From: Micromonospora sp. WMMD961
GTDB lineage: Bacteria; Actinomycetota; Actinomycetes; Mycobacteriales; Micromonosporaceae
DNA length: 64,000 nt
Assembly (NCBI RefSeq): GCF_029626145.1
Contig: NZ_JARUBJ010000002.1
Coordinates: 6,644,501-6,708,500 of the forward strand
Direction of reading: 5' to 3'
Positions 1 to 8,112 of this stretch are shown here, piece by piece. Position numbers and translations under genes: made by a program. Each line of letters opens with the position of its first letter. Within the stretch, counting starts at the first letter, position 1. The notes under the pieces are model-generated. The model did no database searches. It saw nothing but the letters and a program-made list of their open reading frames with translations, and was not told where the DNA came from.

Positions 1-653
1 AGGCGTTCCCCGATCGGCGCGTGGAAGCCGGGCGGCACCTCGAAACCCGACGCGGAGGTGCCGACGGGCGGCACCTGGACGGCCGGTGGTGCCGAGGTGG
101 GCAGCCCCGGCTCGGGCCAGCGGGCGCGGTGCGCGACGGCCGGATCGGCGGTGGAACGCTGACCGGTGGTCGTGTCGGCCTCGCCGGTTGCCTGCTCCGC
201 TGGCGGCACGGGACGTTGGGCGGGCACCACCAACCGGTCGCCGGCCGTCTCGGGCCGACCGTCGGCGGGCAGCCCCGGTGGTGCGCTCACCGGCGTGGGG
301 CGTCCCACTGTCGGTTCGAGACCGGGGCGACGGACACCGTTGGCGTCGTCCGGGTGGTGCACACCGTTGGCGTGGTGGCCGTTGACCCGGGCCGACGGCT
401 CCGGGTCGCCCGGCGGCCCGGCCAGCGGCGACGGAAGGTCGCCGTGTCGGGTGGAGGAGGTGCGCCAGCCGGACGCCGGGTCGGGTTGCCAGCGCGGCGC
501 CTGCTCCCGGGCGTCGTCGCGGTCGGCGGCTCGGGGCCACCCACCCGCCTGAGGCGCCCACCCACTGACGGCACGGCTCGGGTCGTCGTGCTGACCCGCT
601 CCGTCACCGTGTTCTCCCGGGGTGGCGGCTCCGGGTTGCCCTGTTTCACTCAC
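1..653 (-). CDS. Proline/alanine-rich protein, N-terminal part (cut by window edge)
   Basis: Open to the left edge on the minus strand with no stop, so only the first ~217 residues are visible. The GTG start at 653 is chosen because AAGGAG lies six bases upstream. The visible part is low-complexity and rich in Pro, Ala, Gly, Asp and His, with no signal peptide or catalytic motif, which suggests a disordered N-terminal extension. It is divergent from the TetR gene. Inference only: actinobacterial proteins with such leaders beside TetR/DUF3107 genes are often MinD/ParA-like ATPases, but no Walker motif falls inside the window. The opposite-strand frame over 21-680 is arginine-rich and looks like a shadow. 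Confidence 0.6.
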   Translation of the reverse strand, partial: MSETGQPGAATPGEHGDGAGQHDDPSRAVSGWAPQAGGWPRAADRDDAREQAPRWQPDPASGWRTSSTRHGDLPSPLAGPPGDPEPSARVNGHHANGVHHPDDANGVRRPGLEPTVGRPTPVSAPPGLPADGRPETAGDRLVVPAQRPVPPAEQATGEADTTTGQRSTADPAVAHRARWPEPGLPTSAPPAVQVPPVGTSASGFEVPPGFHAPIGER

Positions 654-801
654 CGCGCGCTCCTTGGTCGCCCCCGCTGAGGCTACCGTGTGCCGAGAGT
701 GGCGATAAGTTACAGCGGCGGGCCATTTCCACGACGGTGGTCAGTGACCTCGCCGGTCTGGGGGGAAAATGCCGGCTCGTACGGAGAACTCGGAGGATCC
801 C

Positions 802-1440
802 ATGACCGCTGCGGGGAATGGTGCACAGACCGCTGGCCGGCCCACCCGCCTGCCCCGCTCCGCGCGTCGTAAGCAGCTTCTCGCTGCGGCGCAGGAGGTG
901 TTCGTCGCCCAGGGCTACCACGCCGCCGCCATGGACGACATCGCCGAGCGGGCCGGGGTGTCCAAGCCGGTGCTCTACCAACACTTCCCCGGGAAGATGG
1001 ACCTCTACCTGGCCCTGCTGGACACGCACTGTGACGCCATCGTCGCCAAGGTGCACGACGCGATGCGCGGCACCAGCGACAACAAGGAACGGGTCAGCGC
1101 CTCGGTCCGCGCGTACTTCGACTTCGTCGACCACGAGAGTGAGGCTTTCCGGCTCGTCTTCGAGTCGGATCTGCGCAACGACCCGGCGGTGCGGCAACGG
1201 GTGGAGCGGGTCGAGCAGGGCTGCATCGCGGCGATCACCGACACCATCATCTCGGACACCGGCGTGAGCCGGGCACACGCCGAGCTGCTCGCCTCCGGGC
1301 TGGTCGGTGCCGCCGAGACGGCTGCGCAGTTCTGGCTGGCCGGTGGCCGGCAGGTGCCGAAGGCCGAGGCCGAGGCGTTGGTGGCCGCGCTGTCGTGGCG
1401 GGGCATCGCGAGCTTCCCGCTGCAAGGTGAGTCAGCCTGA
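802..1440 (+). CDS. TetR family transcriptional regulator
   Basis: A 212-residue TetR-type repressor. The N-terminal helix-turn-helix spans about residues 20-65, with the family pattern ending in AGVSKPVLYQHFPGK. The rest is a helical ligand and dimer domain. ATG 802 is preferred over an in-frame start at 769 because GGAGGA lies about five bases before it. It stands 64 bases upstream of the DUF3107 gene in the same direction, an arrangement I know from other actinobacteria, so the two may be co-transcribed. The ligand is unknown; regulation of its own operon is an inference. Confidence 0.92.
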   Translation: MTAAGNGAQTAGRPTRLPRSARRKQLLAAAQEVFVAQGYHAAAMDDIAERAGVSKPVLYQHFPGKMDLYLALLDTHCDAIVAKVHDAMRGTSDNKERVSASVRAYFDFVDHESEAFRLVFESDLRNDPAVRQRVERVEQGCIAAITDTIISDTGVSRAHAELLASGLVGAAETAAQFWLAGGRQVPKAEAEALVAALSWRGIASFPLQGESA

Positions 1441-1504
1441 CCGCCGACCCCGTGATCGGATAGCCTTCGCAGGGCGGTTCTTTCGCCCCAGTTGAGGAGG
1501 CACA

Positions 1505-1732
1505 GTGGAGGTCAAGATCGGCGTGCAGTACGCGCCGCGCGAGCTGGTAGTGGACAGCGCGCAGTCGCCGGCCGAGATCGAGCAGATCGTGACCGACGCC
1601 TTCGCCGGTAACGGCGGCACGCTCTCCCTGACCGACGAGAAGGGCCGGCGGGTCATCGTTCCGGTCGAGAAGGTCGCCTACGTCGAGATCGCCGAGGCGT
1701 CTCCCCGAGCGGTCGGCTTCACCGTCCGCTGA
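1505..1732 (+). CDS. DUF3107 small conserved protein
   Basis: A 75-residue protein of the actinobacterial DUF3107 family, recognised from its opening MEVKIGVQYAPRELVVDS and its full-length match to the family's usual size. The GTG start at 1505 has GAGGAGG just upstream. The fold appears as alternating short beta strands and a helix, with no catalytic residues evident. Its function is not established in the family. It follows TetR closely and may be co-transcribed with it. Confidence 0.9.
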   Translation: MEVKIGVQYAPRELVVDSAQSPAEIEQIVTDAFAGNGGTLSLTDEKGRRVIVPVEKVAYVEIAEASPRAVGFTVR

Positions 1733-1868
1733 CCGGGCCGGCCATCGCGGCAGGTCGGCGACCGGCCACCTGCCGCAGGCCGGCACCGGCCCCTACTGCC
1801 GCAGGCCGGGTTCCCGACCACCGTGGCCGGGCCCCCGACCACCGCAGGTCGGACCGACCGGCCGTCGG

Positions 1869-2519
1869 TCAGTTGCTCAGCCCGGCGGCGGCCATCCGCG
1901 CGGTGTGCGCGGCGGTGAGCCTGCCGAACAGCCCGGGCACGTCGACCCGGTCGCCCCGCGCGATCAGCGCGGTGAGTGCGGCCCGCTCGGCGGCGACGCG
2001 GCTCGCCTGGGACAGCGCCTCGCCGACCAGCCGCCGCGCCCACATCGACAGCCGACCGGCCACCCGGGGGTCGTCGGCGACTGCGGCTCGGATCTCGGCC
2101 GCGGCGAAGTCGGCGTAACGGGAGTCGTGCAGGACGTCGAGCACCAGCGCCCGGTCCGGTTCCGCCAGCGCGTCGGCGATCTCCCGGATGAAGTCGTCGG
2201 TGATGGCGTCGCCGACGTACGCCTTCGTGACCACCTCCGCCCAGTCCCGGGGTTCGGTCGAGTCGTGGTACGCCTGCAGCGGCGCGACGTAGGGCGTCAT
2301 CGCGTCGTCCGGCGGCACGCCCAGCGCGGTGAGCCGGTCGGCCAGACGCCGGTAGTTGACGATCTCGGCGGCGGCCATCTCGTCCAGCGCGGCTCGACGA
2401 CGCAGGTCAGGGGCGAGCCGGGCATCACCCGCCATCCGTTCGAAGGCGAGCAGTTCCCCGAAGGCGACCAGGCCCAGCAGGTCGGCGACGGCGGGACCGG
2501 GGGTGGTCGGCGTGGACAC
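1869..2519 (-). CDS. Ferritin-like fold protein (MiaE-like family)
   Basis: A 216-residue all-helical protein that I recognise as the actinobacterial MiaE-like ferritin-fold family, which usually sits beside the DEAD-box helicase as here. Glu-containing helices (FGELLAFERMA near residue 20; DEMAAAEIVNYRRL near 46) could supply carboxylate ligands for a di-iron site, and AYVGDAITDDFIRE (about residue 105) supplies more acidic residues. MiaE proper hydroxylates a tRNA base; this branch has no assigned substrate. The start is GTG 2519 with no strong ribosome site. It is divergent from the helicase across a 284-bp region containing a Crp-like palindrome. Confidence 0.85.
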   Translation of the reverse strand: MSTPTTPGPAVADLLGLVAFGELLAFERMAGDARLAPDLRRRAALDEMAAAEIVNYRRLADRLTALGVPPDDAMTPYVAPLQAYHDSTEPRDWAEVVTKAYVGDAITDDFIREIADALAEPDRALVLDVLHDSRYADFAAAEIRAAVADDPRVAGRLSMWARRLVGEALSQASRVAAERAALTALIARGDRVDVPGLFGRLTAAHTARMAAAGLSN

Positions 2520-2556
2520 GAGCGCAGGCTACCCCGTACCCGAACGCCCCGGTTAA

Positions 2557-2572
2557 CGTGACGTAGGTCACA
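2557..2572. promoter_or_regulatory. Possible Crp/GlxR-type operator
   Basis: The sequence CGTGACGTAGGTCACA matches the Crp/GlxR half-site layout TGTGA-N6-TCACA with one mismatch in the first half. It lies between the divergent ferritin-like gene and DEAD-box helicase, 38 bases upstream of the former's start and about 230 bases before the helicase start. The rest of 2520-2803 holds a long helicase leader in which I see no clear -35/-10 pair. Confidence 0.4.
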
Positions 2573-2803
2573 ATTACTTGCCCCGCGTGGCGAGTGGCCG
2601 GATGGGAATCGGGACGGGGGCATGCCTGTTCAGGTAGCATGGAGCAGTTGCCGTGGGCGCCGATCTGATCGAAGCTCAGCCCGCGGCGCGCGTGCGGCCC
2701 GGTCCGGCTCGGCAGTCTGCCGCCGACCGTGTGGCCCGCGTCATACCGAACGCGCCCTGAGGACATGACGGGCGCACCCACGAGAGGGCACCCCCACATC
2801 CAG

Positions 2804-4492
2804 ATGAGCGACCTTACTCAAGATTTGCTGGACGGCCAGGAACTGGCCCCCACCGCCCCGGTTCGGCCGGAGGCTCCCACGTTCGCCGCACTCGGCGCCC
2901 GCGCCGAGACCGTCGAGGCGCTGGCCTCGGCGGGCATCACCCGCGCCTTCGCCATCCAGGAGTACGCGATCCCGATCGCCCTGCGCGGGGTCGACCTGAT
3001 CGGCCAGGCACCCACCGGCACCGGCAAGACCCTCGGCTTCGGCGTACCCCTGTTGGATCGGGTCTTCGCGCCGGGCGAGGGAAGCGACGGCGTCCCCCAG
3101 GCGCTGGTCGTCGTCCCCACCCGCGAGCTGGGCATCCAGGTCGCCAAGGACCTGGCCGCCGCCGGCCGGACGCGCGGCGTCCGGGTGCTGCCGATCTACG
3201 GCGGGGTGGCGTACGAGCCGCAGATCGACGCGCTGCGCAAGGGCGTGGAGATCCTGGTCGGCACCCCCGGCCGGTTGATGGACCTGCAGAAGCAGAAGCA
3301 CCTCCGTCTGGACCGGGTGCACGCGCTCGTCCTCGACGAGGCCGACCGGATGCTCGACCTGGGCTTCCTCGACGACGTCGAGAAGATCCTCGCGATGCTG
3401 CCGGAAGACCGGCAGACGATGCTCTTCTCGGCCACCATGCCGGACCCGATCGTCACCCTGTCCCGGCGCTTCCTGCGCCAGCCGATGACGATCCACGCCG
3501 GGCACACCGCCGAGACCGGCCCGTCCCCGCAGACCCAGCAGCTGGTCTACCGCACCCACTCGATGAACAAGGTCGAGGTGGTGGCGCGCATCCTCCAGGC
3601 GGAGGGGCGTGGGCTGACCATGATCTTCACCCGCACCAAGCGGGCCGCCGACCGGGTCGCCGAGGACCTCGACTTCCGTGGGTTCGCCGTCGCCGCGGTG
3701 CACGGTGACCTGGGCCAGGGTGCGCGCGAGCGGGCACTGCGCGCGTTCCGCGCCGGCAAGATCGACATTCTGGTCGCCACCGACGTGGCGGCCCGAGGGC
3801 TGGACGTCACCGGCGTCACCCACGTGATCAACTACGACTGCCCGGAAGACCAGGACACCTACACCCACCGGATCGGTCGTACCGGTCGGGCCGGCGCGAC
3901 CGGTGTCGCGGTGACCTTCGTCGACTGGGACGACATGCCGCGCTGGCGGATCATCGACAAGACCCTCGGTCTGGAGATGCCCGAGCCGCCGGAGACCTAC
4001 CACACGTCGCCGCACCTCTACACCGACCTGCACATCTCGACCGAGGTCAGCGGCACGCTGCCCACCGCCGAGCGCACCCGGGCCGGGCTGTCCGCCGAGA
4101 TCGAGGAGGACCTGGGCGGGACGACGCGCTCCCGCCGGGGTGACGGCGGTGGTCGGGGCTCCCGACGCGGTGAGAGCCGTGGCGAGGGGCGGGGCGAGCG
4201 CCGCGGTCGGGGCGACAGCCGCCGCGACCGCTCCGACGCCGGCACCCCGGCCGTCGCCGAGGCGCCCGCGGGCGACAGCGCCGAGGAAGGCACCCGTACC
4301 CCCCGCCGCCGGCGTCGCCGCCGGGCCGGCGAGGTGGTCGCGGGCGAGACGACCGCGGTGATCGCCGCCGAGACCGGTGCCGCCGAGCCCGCCGCCGCAG
4401 CTGACGGCGAGCCGTCGAAGCCGCGTCGCCGCCGGCGTCGCCGTGGTGGCGGCTCCGGCGCGGGTACGCCGGCCGAGGCGACCGCCGACTGA
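2804..4492 (+). CDS. DEAD-box ATP-dependent RNA helicase
   Basis: An RNA helicase of about 562 residues. Visible motifs in order: Q-motif region (FAIQEYAIPIAL), Walker A APTGTGKT near residue 70, PTRELGIQV, GTPGRLMDL, DEAD box VLDEADRMLDLGF, SAT, TDVAARGLDV and HRIGRTGRAG. After about residue 390 the protein becomes a long tail rich in Arg, Gly and Ala with repeated RRRRRR tracts, typical of RhlE-like RNA-binding extensions. The start is uncertain: ATG 2804 (MSDLTQ) fits homologous openings, but in-frame ATG 2765 and GTG 2729 also exist. It is probably involved in ribosome assembly or mRNA turnover. Confidence 0.93.
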   Translation: MSDLTQDLLDGQELAPTAPVRPEAPTFAALGARAETVEALASAGITRAFAIQEYAIPIALRGVDLIGQAPTGTGKTLGFGVPLLDRVFAPGEGSDGVPQALVVVPTRELGIQVAKDLAAAGRTRGVRVLPIYGGVAYEPQIDALRKGVEILVGTPGRLMDLQKQKHLRLDRVHALVLDEADRMLDLGFLDDVEKILAMLPEDRQTMLFSATMPDPIVTLSRRFLRQPMTIHAGHTAETGPSPQTQQLVYRTHSMNKVEVVARILQAEGRGLTMIFTRTKRAADRVAEDLDFRGFAVAAVHGDLGQGARERALRAFRAGKIDILVATDVAARGLDVTGVTHVINYDCPEDQDTYTHRIGRTGRAGATGVAVTFVDWDDMPRWRIIDKTLGLEMPEPPETYHTSPHLYTDLHISTEVSGTLPTAERTRAGLSAEIEEDLGGTTRSRRGDGGGRGSRRGESRGEGRGERRGRGDSRRDRSDAGTPAVAEAPAGDSAEEGTRTPRRRRRRRAGEVVAGETTAVIAAETGAAEPAAAADGEPSKPRRRRRRRGGGSGAGTPAEATAD

Positions 4493-4508
4493 CCAGCAGT
4501 CACACCTG

Positions 4509-4545
4509 ACATCCCCCGCACCGCCGCGCGCGGTACGGGGGATGT
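4509..4545 (+). terminator. Hairpin after the helicase gene
   Basis: Ten-base perfect arms ACATCCCCCG and CGGGGGATGT enclose an inner GC-rich stem, 16 bases after the helicase stop and before the methyltransferase start. No T-tract follows beyond TTCCC. Confidence 0.65.
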
Positions 4546-4578
4546 TCCCTTCCCACCCCACCTGCCGAAGATGGAACG

Positions 4579-5739
4579 ATGCCGGAACCACTGGACGCCG
4601 CCCTGACCGAGGTCCGGGCGCTGCTACTCGACCCCGCGTTGACCCGGGCGGTCGCCGCCGGACGTCGCCGCGGGCGCCGCCCCACCGTTGAGCGGGTCGA
4701 GCTGCGGCCGGTGACGCTGAAGGCTGGGCCCCGGATGCAGATCACCACGTCCGACGGCGCTCGCCCGTACACCCGTAACCTCGCGCCCGGCGCGGAGGCC
4801 GCCGTGGCGGTCGACGAACTGCTCGCCGAGCCGTTCGGCAACTGGCACGTGGAGACGGCCGACTCGACCCTCCAACTGCGGGTGACCAAGTCCGGCGAGG
4901 CGCAGGTGCACCGGGCCGCGACGACCCGTACGGCGGCCACGCCGGGCGGGAACGACCGGGCGAAGGAATACCTGCTCGACCCCGGCGACCCGATCTTCGC
5001 CGAGATCGGCGGCTCGGCGGCGAAGCGCCGCCAGGTGGACGCGTTCCTGCGGGCCCTGGCCGCGACCCTGCCCGACGACCTGACCGGTCCGCTACGGGTG
5101 GTTGACCTGGGTTGCGGCAACGCCTACCTGACGTTCGCCGCGTACCGCTACCTGACGGGTCGCGGGCTGGACGTCCAACTGATCGGCGTGGACGTCCGGG
5201 AGGACCAGCGCCAGCGCAACACCGCGCTGGCGCAGCGGTTGGGCTGGGCCGACCAGGTCAGCTTCGTGGCCGGCACCATCGCCGACGCCGTCGTCGACCC
5301 CGCGCCCGACCTGGTGTTGGCGCTGCACGCCTGCGACACCGCCACCGACGAGGCGTTGGCCCGCGCGGTGCGCTGGGAGGCCCGCTGGGTGCTGGCGGCG
5401 CCGTGCTGCCACCACGATGTGGCGAAGCAGCTTCGCGCCCACCCGGCCCCGTCCCCGTACGAGTTGCTGACCCGGCAGGGCATCCTGCGCGAGCGCTTCG
5501 CCGACGTGCTCACCGACGCGCTGCGCGCCGGGTTGCTGAGGGTGCACGGCTACCGGGCCGAGGTGGTGGAGTTCGTGGACTCCCAGCACACGCCGCGCAA
5601 CCTGCTCATCCGTGCCCGCCGTACCGGCGGCGAACCCACCGAACCGCAGCGTGCGGAGTATCGCGAGCTGGTCGACCACTGGCGGGTCACACCCCGGCTG
5701 GAGACCCTGCTCTCCGCCGAGCAGGTGCGCAGGCCCTAA
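4579..5739 (+). CDS. Class I SAM-dependent methyltransferase
   Basis: A 386-residue protein. The SAM-binding motif VVDLGCGNAYLTFAAYRYL lies near residue 175 and GVDVREDQ near 205. A conserved APCCHHD segment near residue 275 is characteristic of the Methyltransf_32 type. The N-terminal ~130 residues are a separate basic domain of unknown role. The substrate is unknown; RNA is a guess from the basic N-terminus and the neighbouring RNA helicase. Its stop overlaps the end of the convergent membrane protein gene by four bases. Confidence 0.85.
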   Translation: MPEPLDAALTEVRALLLDPALTRAVAAGRRRGRRPTVERVELRPVTLKAGPRMQITTSDGARPYTRNLAPGAEAAVAVDELLAEPFGNWHVETADSTLQLRVTKSGEAQVHRAATTRTAATPGGNDRAKEYLLDPGDPIFAEIGGSAAKRRQVDAFLRALAATLPDDLTGPLRVVDLGCGNAYLTFAAYRYLTGRGLDVQLIGVDVREDQRQRNTALAQRLGWADQVSFVAGTIADAVVDPAPDLVLALHACDTATDEALARAVRWEARWVLAAPCCHHDVAKQLRAHPAPSPYELLTRQGILRERFADVLTDALRAGLLRVHGYRAEVVEFVDSQHTPRNLLIRARRTGGEPTEPQRAEYRELVDHWRVTPRLETLLSAEQVRRP

Positions 5740-6158
5740 CGCCGGCGGTCGCTGGCACCGCCGTCGAGGACCGACACCCGGTCGATGCCGGGCCGAGGTC
5801 CGACCCGGTCGCCGTCTGCCGGGGCGCTCGGAAACGGAACGACCTTGCCTGAGCTCTCGGCGTTGCCGGCTGCGGCGAAGGCGTTCCAGGAGATGTCCAC
5901 CAGCAGCTTCTTGATCTCGGCGTGCCGGATGGCCGCGCTGCGCTGCAAGGCCATCCGGGCCCCCAGCACGACGCCGACCAGCGTCGTGGTGATCGCGCCG
6001 GTGGCTGCCAACACCTGGAGACCGGTCGCGGAACTGGTGCGGAGCACCAGGACCACCATCCAGATCCAGAACCCGGCGGCGAAGACGCCGGCCTTGGCGA
6101 CGAAGAAGAGGCTCACCGCACCGGGCTGGTACGGCTGGGGGCGGCTCGATTCGGCCAT
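5736..6158 (-). CDS. Small membrane protein, two predicted helices
   Basis: A 140-residue protein starting at ATG 6158 with GAGGAG four bases upstream. Two hydrophobic segments are visible at about residues 15-40 and 47-68, followed by a charged cytosolic-looking tail with Pro, Gly and Arg at the end. I do not recognise a family. The gene overlaps the convergent methyltransferase by four bases at its 3' end. Function unknown. Confidence 0.7.
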   Translation of the reverse strand: MAESSRPQPYQPGAVSLFFVAKAGVFAAGFWIWMVVLVLRTSSATGLQVLAATGAITTTLVGVVLGARMALQRSAAIRHAEIKKLLVDISWNAFAAAGNAESSGKVVPFPSAPADGDRVGPRPGIDRVSVLDGGASDRRR

Positions 6159-6406
6159 GGTGCTCCTCGGCGGTGGTGCGTTCGGACGCGGCAGGCGGAG
6201 GACGCCGTGTCGGGACGGGCACCGAGCCTAGTGGAACAACGACGATGATCGCTCTCCGTGCAAGTTTCGGTCCGCATCGTGCTGCCGGAGAAAAAGTCTC
6301 ATCCACGGGACAGTTTGTGCGGTCAGTCAATTGTTTCCGCCGTCGGGCGTACTACCCTCGGGAGGCATCGTCCCGGCGCTCCGACGGGAGGGAAAGACAC
6401 ACAGGG

Positions 6407-6823
6407 ATGGCATCAGCCGACGTATCACCGCAGATGGCCTTCGCCCGCTTCGTCCGGCGTGCCATCGATGACGCTCGCGAGGAACGCGGCTGGACCGTGA
6501 CTGATCTTGCCTCACACACGGGCGTTGGTCGCTCCACCGTGTTCCGCTGGCTCGCGGGTGACTGGCAGGACTATCCCGAGCTGGCCAAGGTGCGCGGCTT
6601 CTGCGCCGCACTGGACCTGCCGGTCGCCGCCGCCTTCCGCGCGCTCGGGCTGCCCGACGCCGGCCCCACGCCCCGCCGACGTCACGACGACGGCCCCGTC
6701 GAGGCGGACGTCCGCGCCATCCTGGACCGGCTGGCCGACCCCACGGTCCCCGCCGAGGAGAAACACCACATCCGCGATCTGCTCCGCTACCTGGCCCGCC
6801 GCCCCATCCGCCGCGCCGGCTAA
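6407..6823 (+). CDS. XRE-type helix-turn-helix regulator
   Basis: A 138-residue DNA-binding protein. The helix-turn-helix occupies about residues 10-65 (GWTVTDLASHTGVGRSTVFRWLAGDW). The C-terminal half is a short helical region ending in a basic segment. ATG 6407 is chosen because the frame upstream to 6173 has arginine-rich, non-coding-like composition and a GGGAGGG stretch lies about 13 bases before 6407. It is probably a monocistronic regulator; no partner is obvious. A long palindromic repeat follows 64 bases after its stop. Confidence 0.85.
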   Translation: MASADVSPQMAFARFVRRAIDDAREERGWTVTDLASHTGVGRSTVFRWLAGDWQDYPELAKVRGFCAALDLPVAAAFRALGLPDAGPTPRRRHDDGPVEADVRAILDRLADPTVPAEEKHHIRDLLRYLARRPIRRAG

Positions 6824-6887
6824 CCCCGCGCCCTAACCCCGCGCCCCCAAACGGGCCGGACCGCCAAAGCCGACCCACCCCGAGCAG

Positions 6888-6944
6888 TGATCATGAAGTT
6901 ATTGACACGACGCGCCGTGGAGAGTGGCGACAACTTCATGATCA
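6888..6944. repeat. Palindromic interspersed repeat, copy 1
   Basis: The arms TGATCATGAAGTT and AACTTCATGATCA pair perfectly. The interval from ATGAAGTT to ACTTCAT is 47 bases, identical in length to the copies at 13824-13894 and 52249-52303. It lies between convergent gene ends, where a bidirectional terminator would be useful. Confidence 0.9.
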
Positions 6945-6979
6945 ACGGGACGAGAGGGGCGGCCCGGGCGGGTGGGGCT

Positions 6980-7906
6980 TTAGGGGACGGTGACGGTGAA
7001 CTCCGCCGTTTGGACGGTGGGGCCTACCTGGAAGTCGAGGTAGAGCCGGTAGCGGCCCGGGCCCGGGGTGGTCAGCCAGAACTTGATCTGGCCGTCCACG
7101 AGTTCCGGCTCGGGGTGCACGTGCAGGTAGCCGAGGTCACCCTCGCGCAACGCCACCAGGTGCCCGTACGCCCCGAGGTAACGCTCCAGCGGGGCCGCCC
7201 CGCCCGCGCCGTCGACCCGGAAGGTCAGTGGCACTGTCGCCCTGGCCTGCGGGGCGCCCTGGTAGCCGACCGTGAACCCCTCCACAGTCGTCGAGGTGGC
7301 CGGCCCCGGCAGCGGACGAGGCTGGTAGTCACCAGGCACCACCAGGTCCGCGCCGAGGGTCACCGCGGTCTGCGTGCCGTCGTCCGCCACCACTGTGAAG
7401 TCGGCGTACGCGCGCCAGACGCCGGGCTGCGCGAGGGTCAACGGCACCGACCAGGTCCCGTCGGCCGCCATGGTCGGATGCAGGTGCTGGTAGCCGGTCA
7501 GGTCCCGGCGGACGACGATGAGGTGCATCGGCTTGTCGTGCACGACGGCGAAGCGGGTGACGGGCCGGCGTTGCACGTCACGCACCTGGAAACGCAGCTG
7601 ACCGGGGCGACCGGCCGCGAACTCGGTGGCCAGCGGCACCAGGGTGAGCCCGGCCGAGCTGACCGCCAGGCCACCCGGCTCGGTGGGCGCGCCCTGGTCG
7701 GTGCCCGTGGCGGTGCCGTGGTTGTGCGGCCCGATGCCCGGTGGGTCGGTGTGATCGGCGGCCAGCGAAGGGGCGCCGGTGGTGGTGCCGCCCTCGTTCA
7801 GCCGGCCGAGGCCGAAGCCGAGCAGGACCGCCAGCACCAGCCCGCCGACCACCAGGGCCAACCGGAGTGTGTCGCGGTCCGGCGCGGCGGAGACCTGCTC
7901 AGGCAC
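6980..7906 (-). CDS. Membrane-anchored extracytoplasmic protein with His-rich segments
   Basis: A 308-residue protein with one N-terminal membrane helix (about residues 15-36) and no lipobox, so the remainder should face outside. The exported part holds two beta-rich repeats. Each contains a His motif: MHLIVVRRDLTGYQHLHP near residue 127 and LGYLHVHPEPE near 257, plus an HNHG segment after the helix. This resembles YtkA-like or metal-handling periplasmic domains, and copper binding would be a reasonable guess but is not shown. GTG 7906 lacks a good ribosome site; a 29-codon frame overlaps it by eight bases and could couple translation. Confidence 0.75.
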   Translation of the reverse strand: MPEQVSAAPDRDTLRLALVVGGLVLAVLLGFGLGRLNEGGTTTGAPSLAADHTDPPGIGPHNHGTATGTDQGAPTEPGGLAVSSAGLTLVPLATEFAAGRPGQLRFQVRDVQRRPVTRFAVVHDKPMHLIVVRRDLTGYQHLHPTMAADGTWSVPLTLAQPGVWRAYADFTVVADDGTQTAVTLGADLVVPGDYQPRPLPGPATSTTVEGFTVGYQGAPQARATVPLTFRVDGAGGAAPLERYLGAYGHLVALREGDLGYLHVHPEPELVDGQIKFWLTTPGPGRYRLYLDFQVGPTVQTAEFTVTVP

Positions 7907-7988
7907 CGCCGACGCCCAGCACGTGACCCGCCCGGTCGATGGCGGAACTGCCCGCGACGGCGCGGCGGTCGGGCTGCTGGTCGGTCAT
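7899..7988 (-). CDS. Possible 29-residue upstream ORF
   Basis: ATG 7988 opens a short frame (MTDQQPDRRAVAG...) whose TGA overlaps the start of the membrane-anchored protein gene by eight bases. That gene lacks its own ribosome site, so translational coupling is plausible. The small frame has only weak SD-like bases upstream, and it may simply be non-coding leader. Confidence 0.25.
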   Translation of the reverse strand: MTDQQPDRRAVAGSSAIDRAGHVLGVGGA

Positions 7989-8112
7989 GCCGCCCACGGT
8001 ACCGCCGCGTCGGGCCAGCTCAGACCGACGTCCGGACGGCGTGGCGACTGTCGCATTCGACGCCGCCCGGGAACTCCCACCGACCAGCCCTGAACGTGAG
8101 CCGCCGCGCGGG

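Noticed and set aside
2741..4591. 616-codon open frame antisense to the DEAD-box helicase
   Set aside because: Composition is dictated by GC3 of the helicase on the other strand; there is no domain, and the helicase frame is certain.
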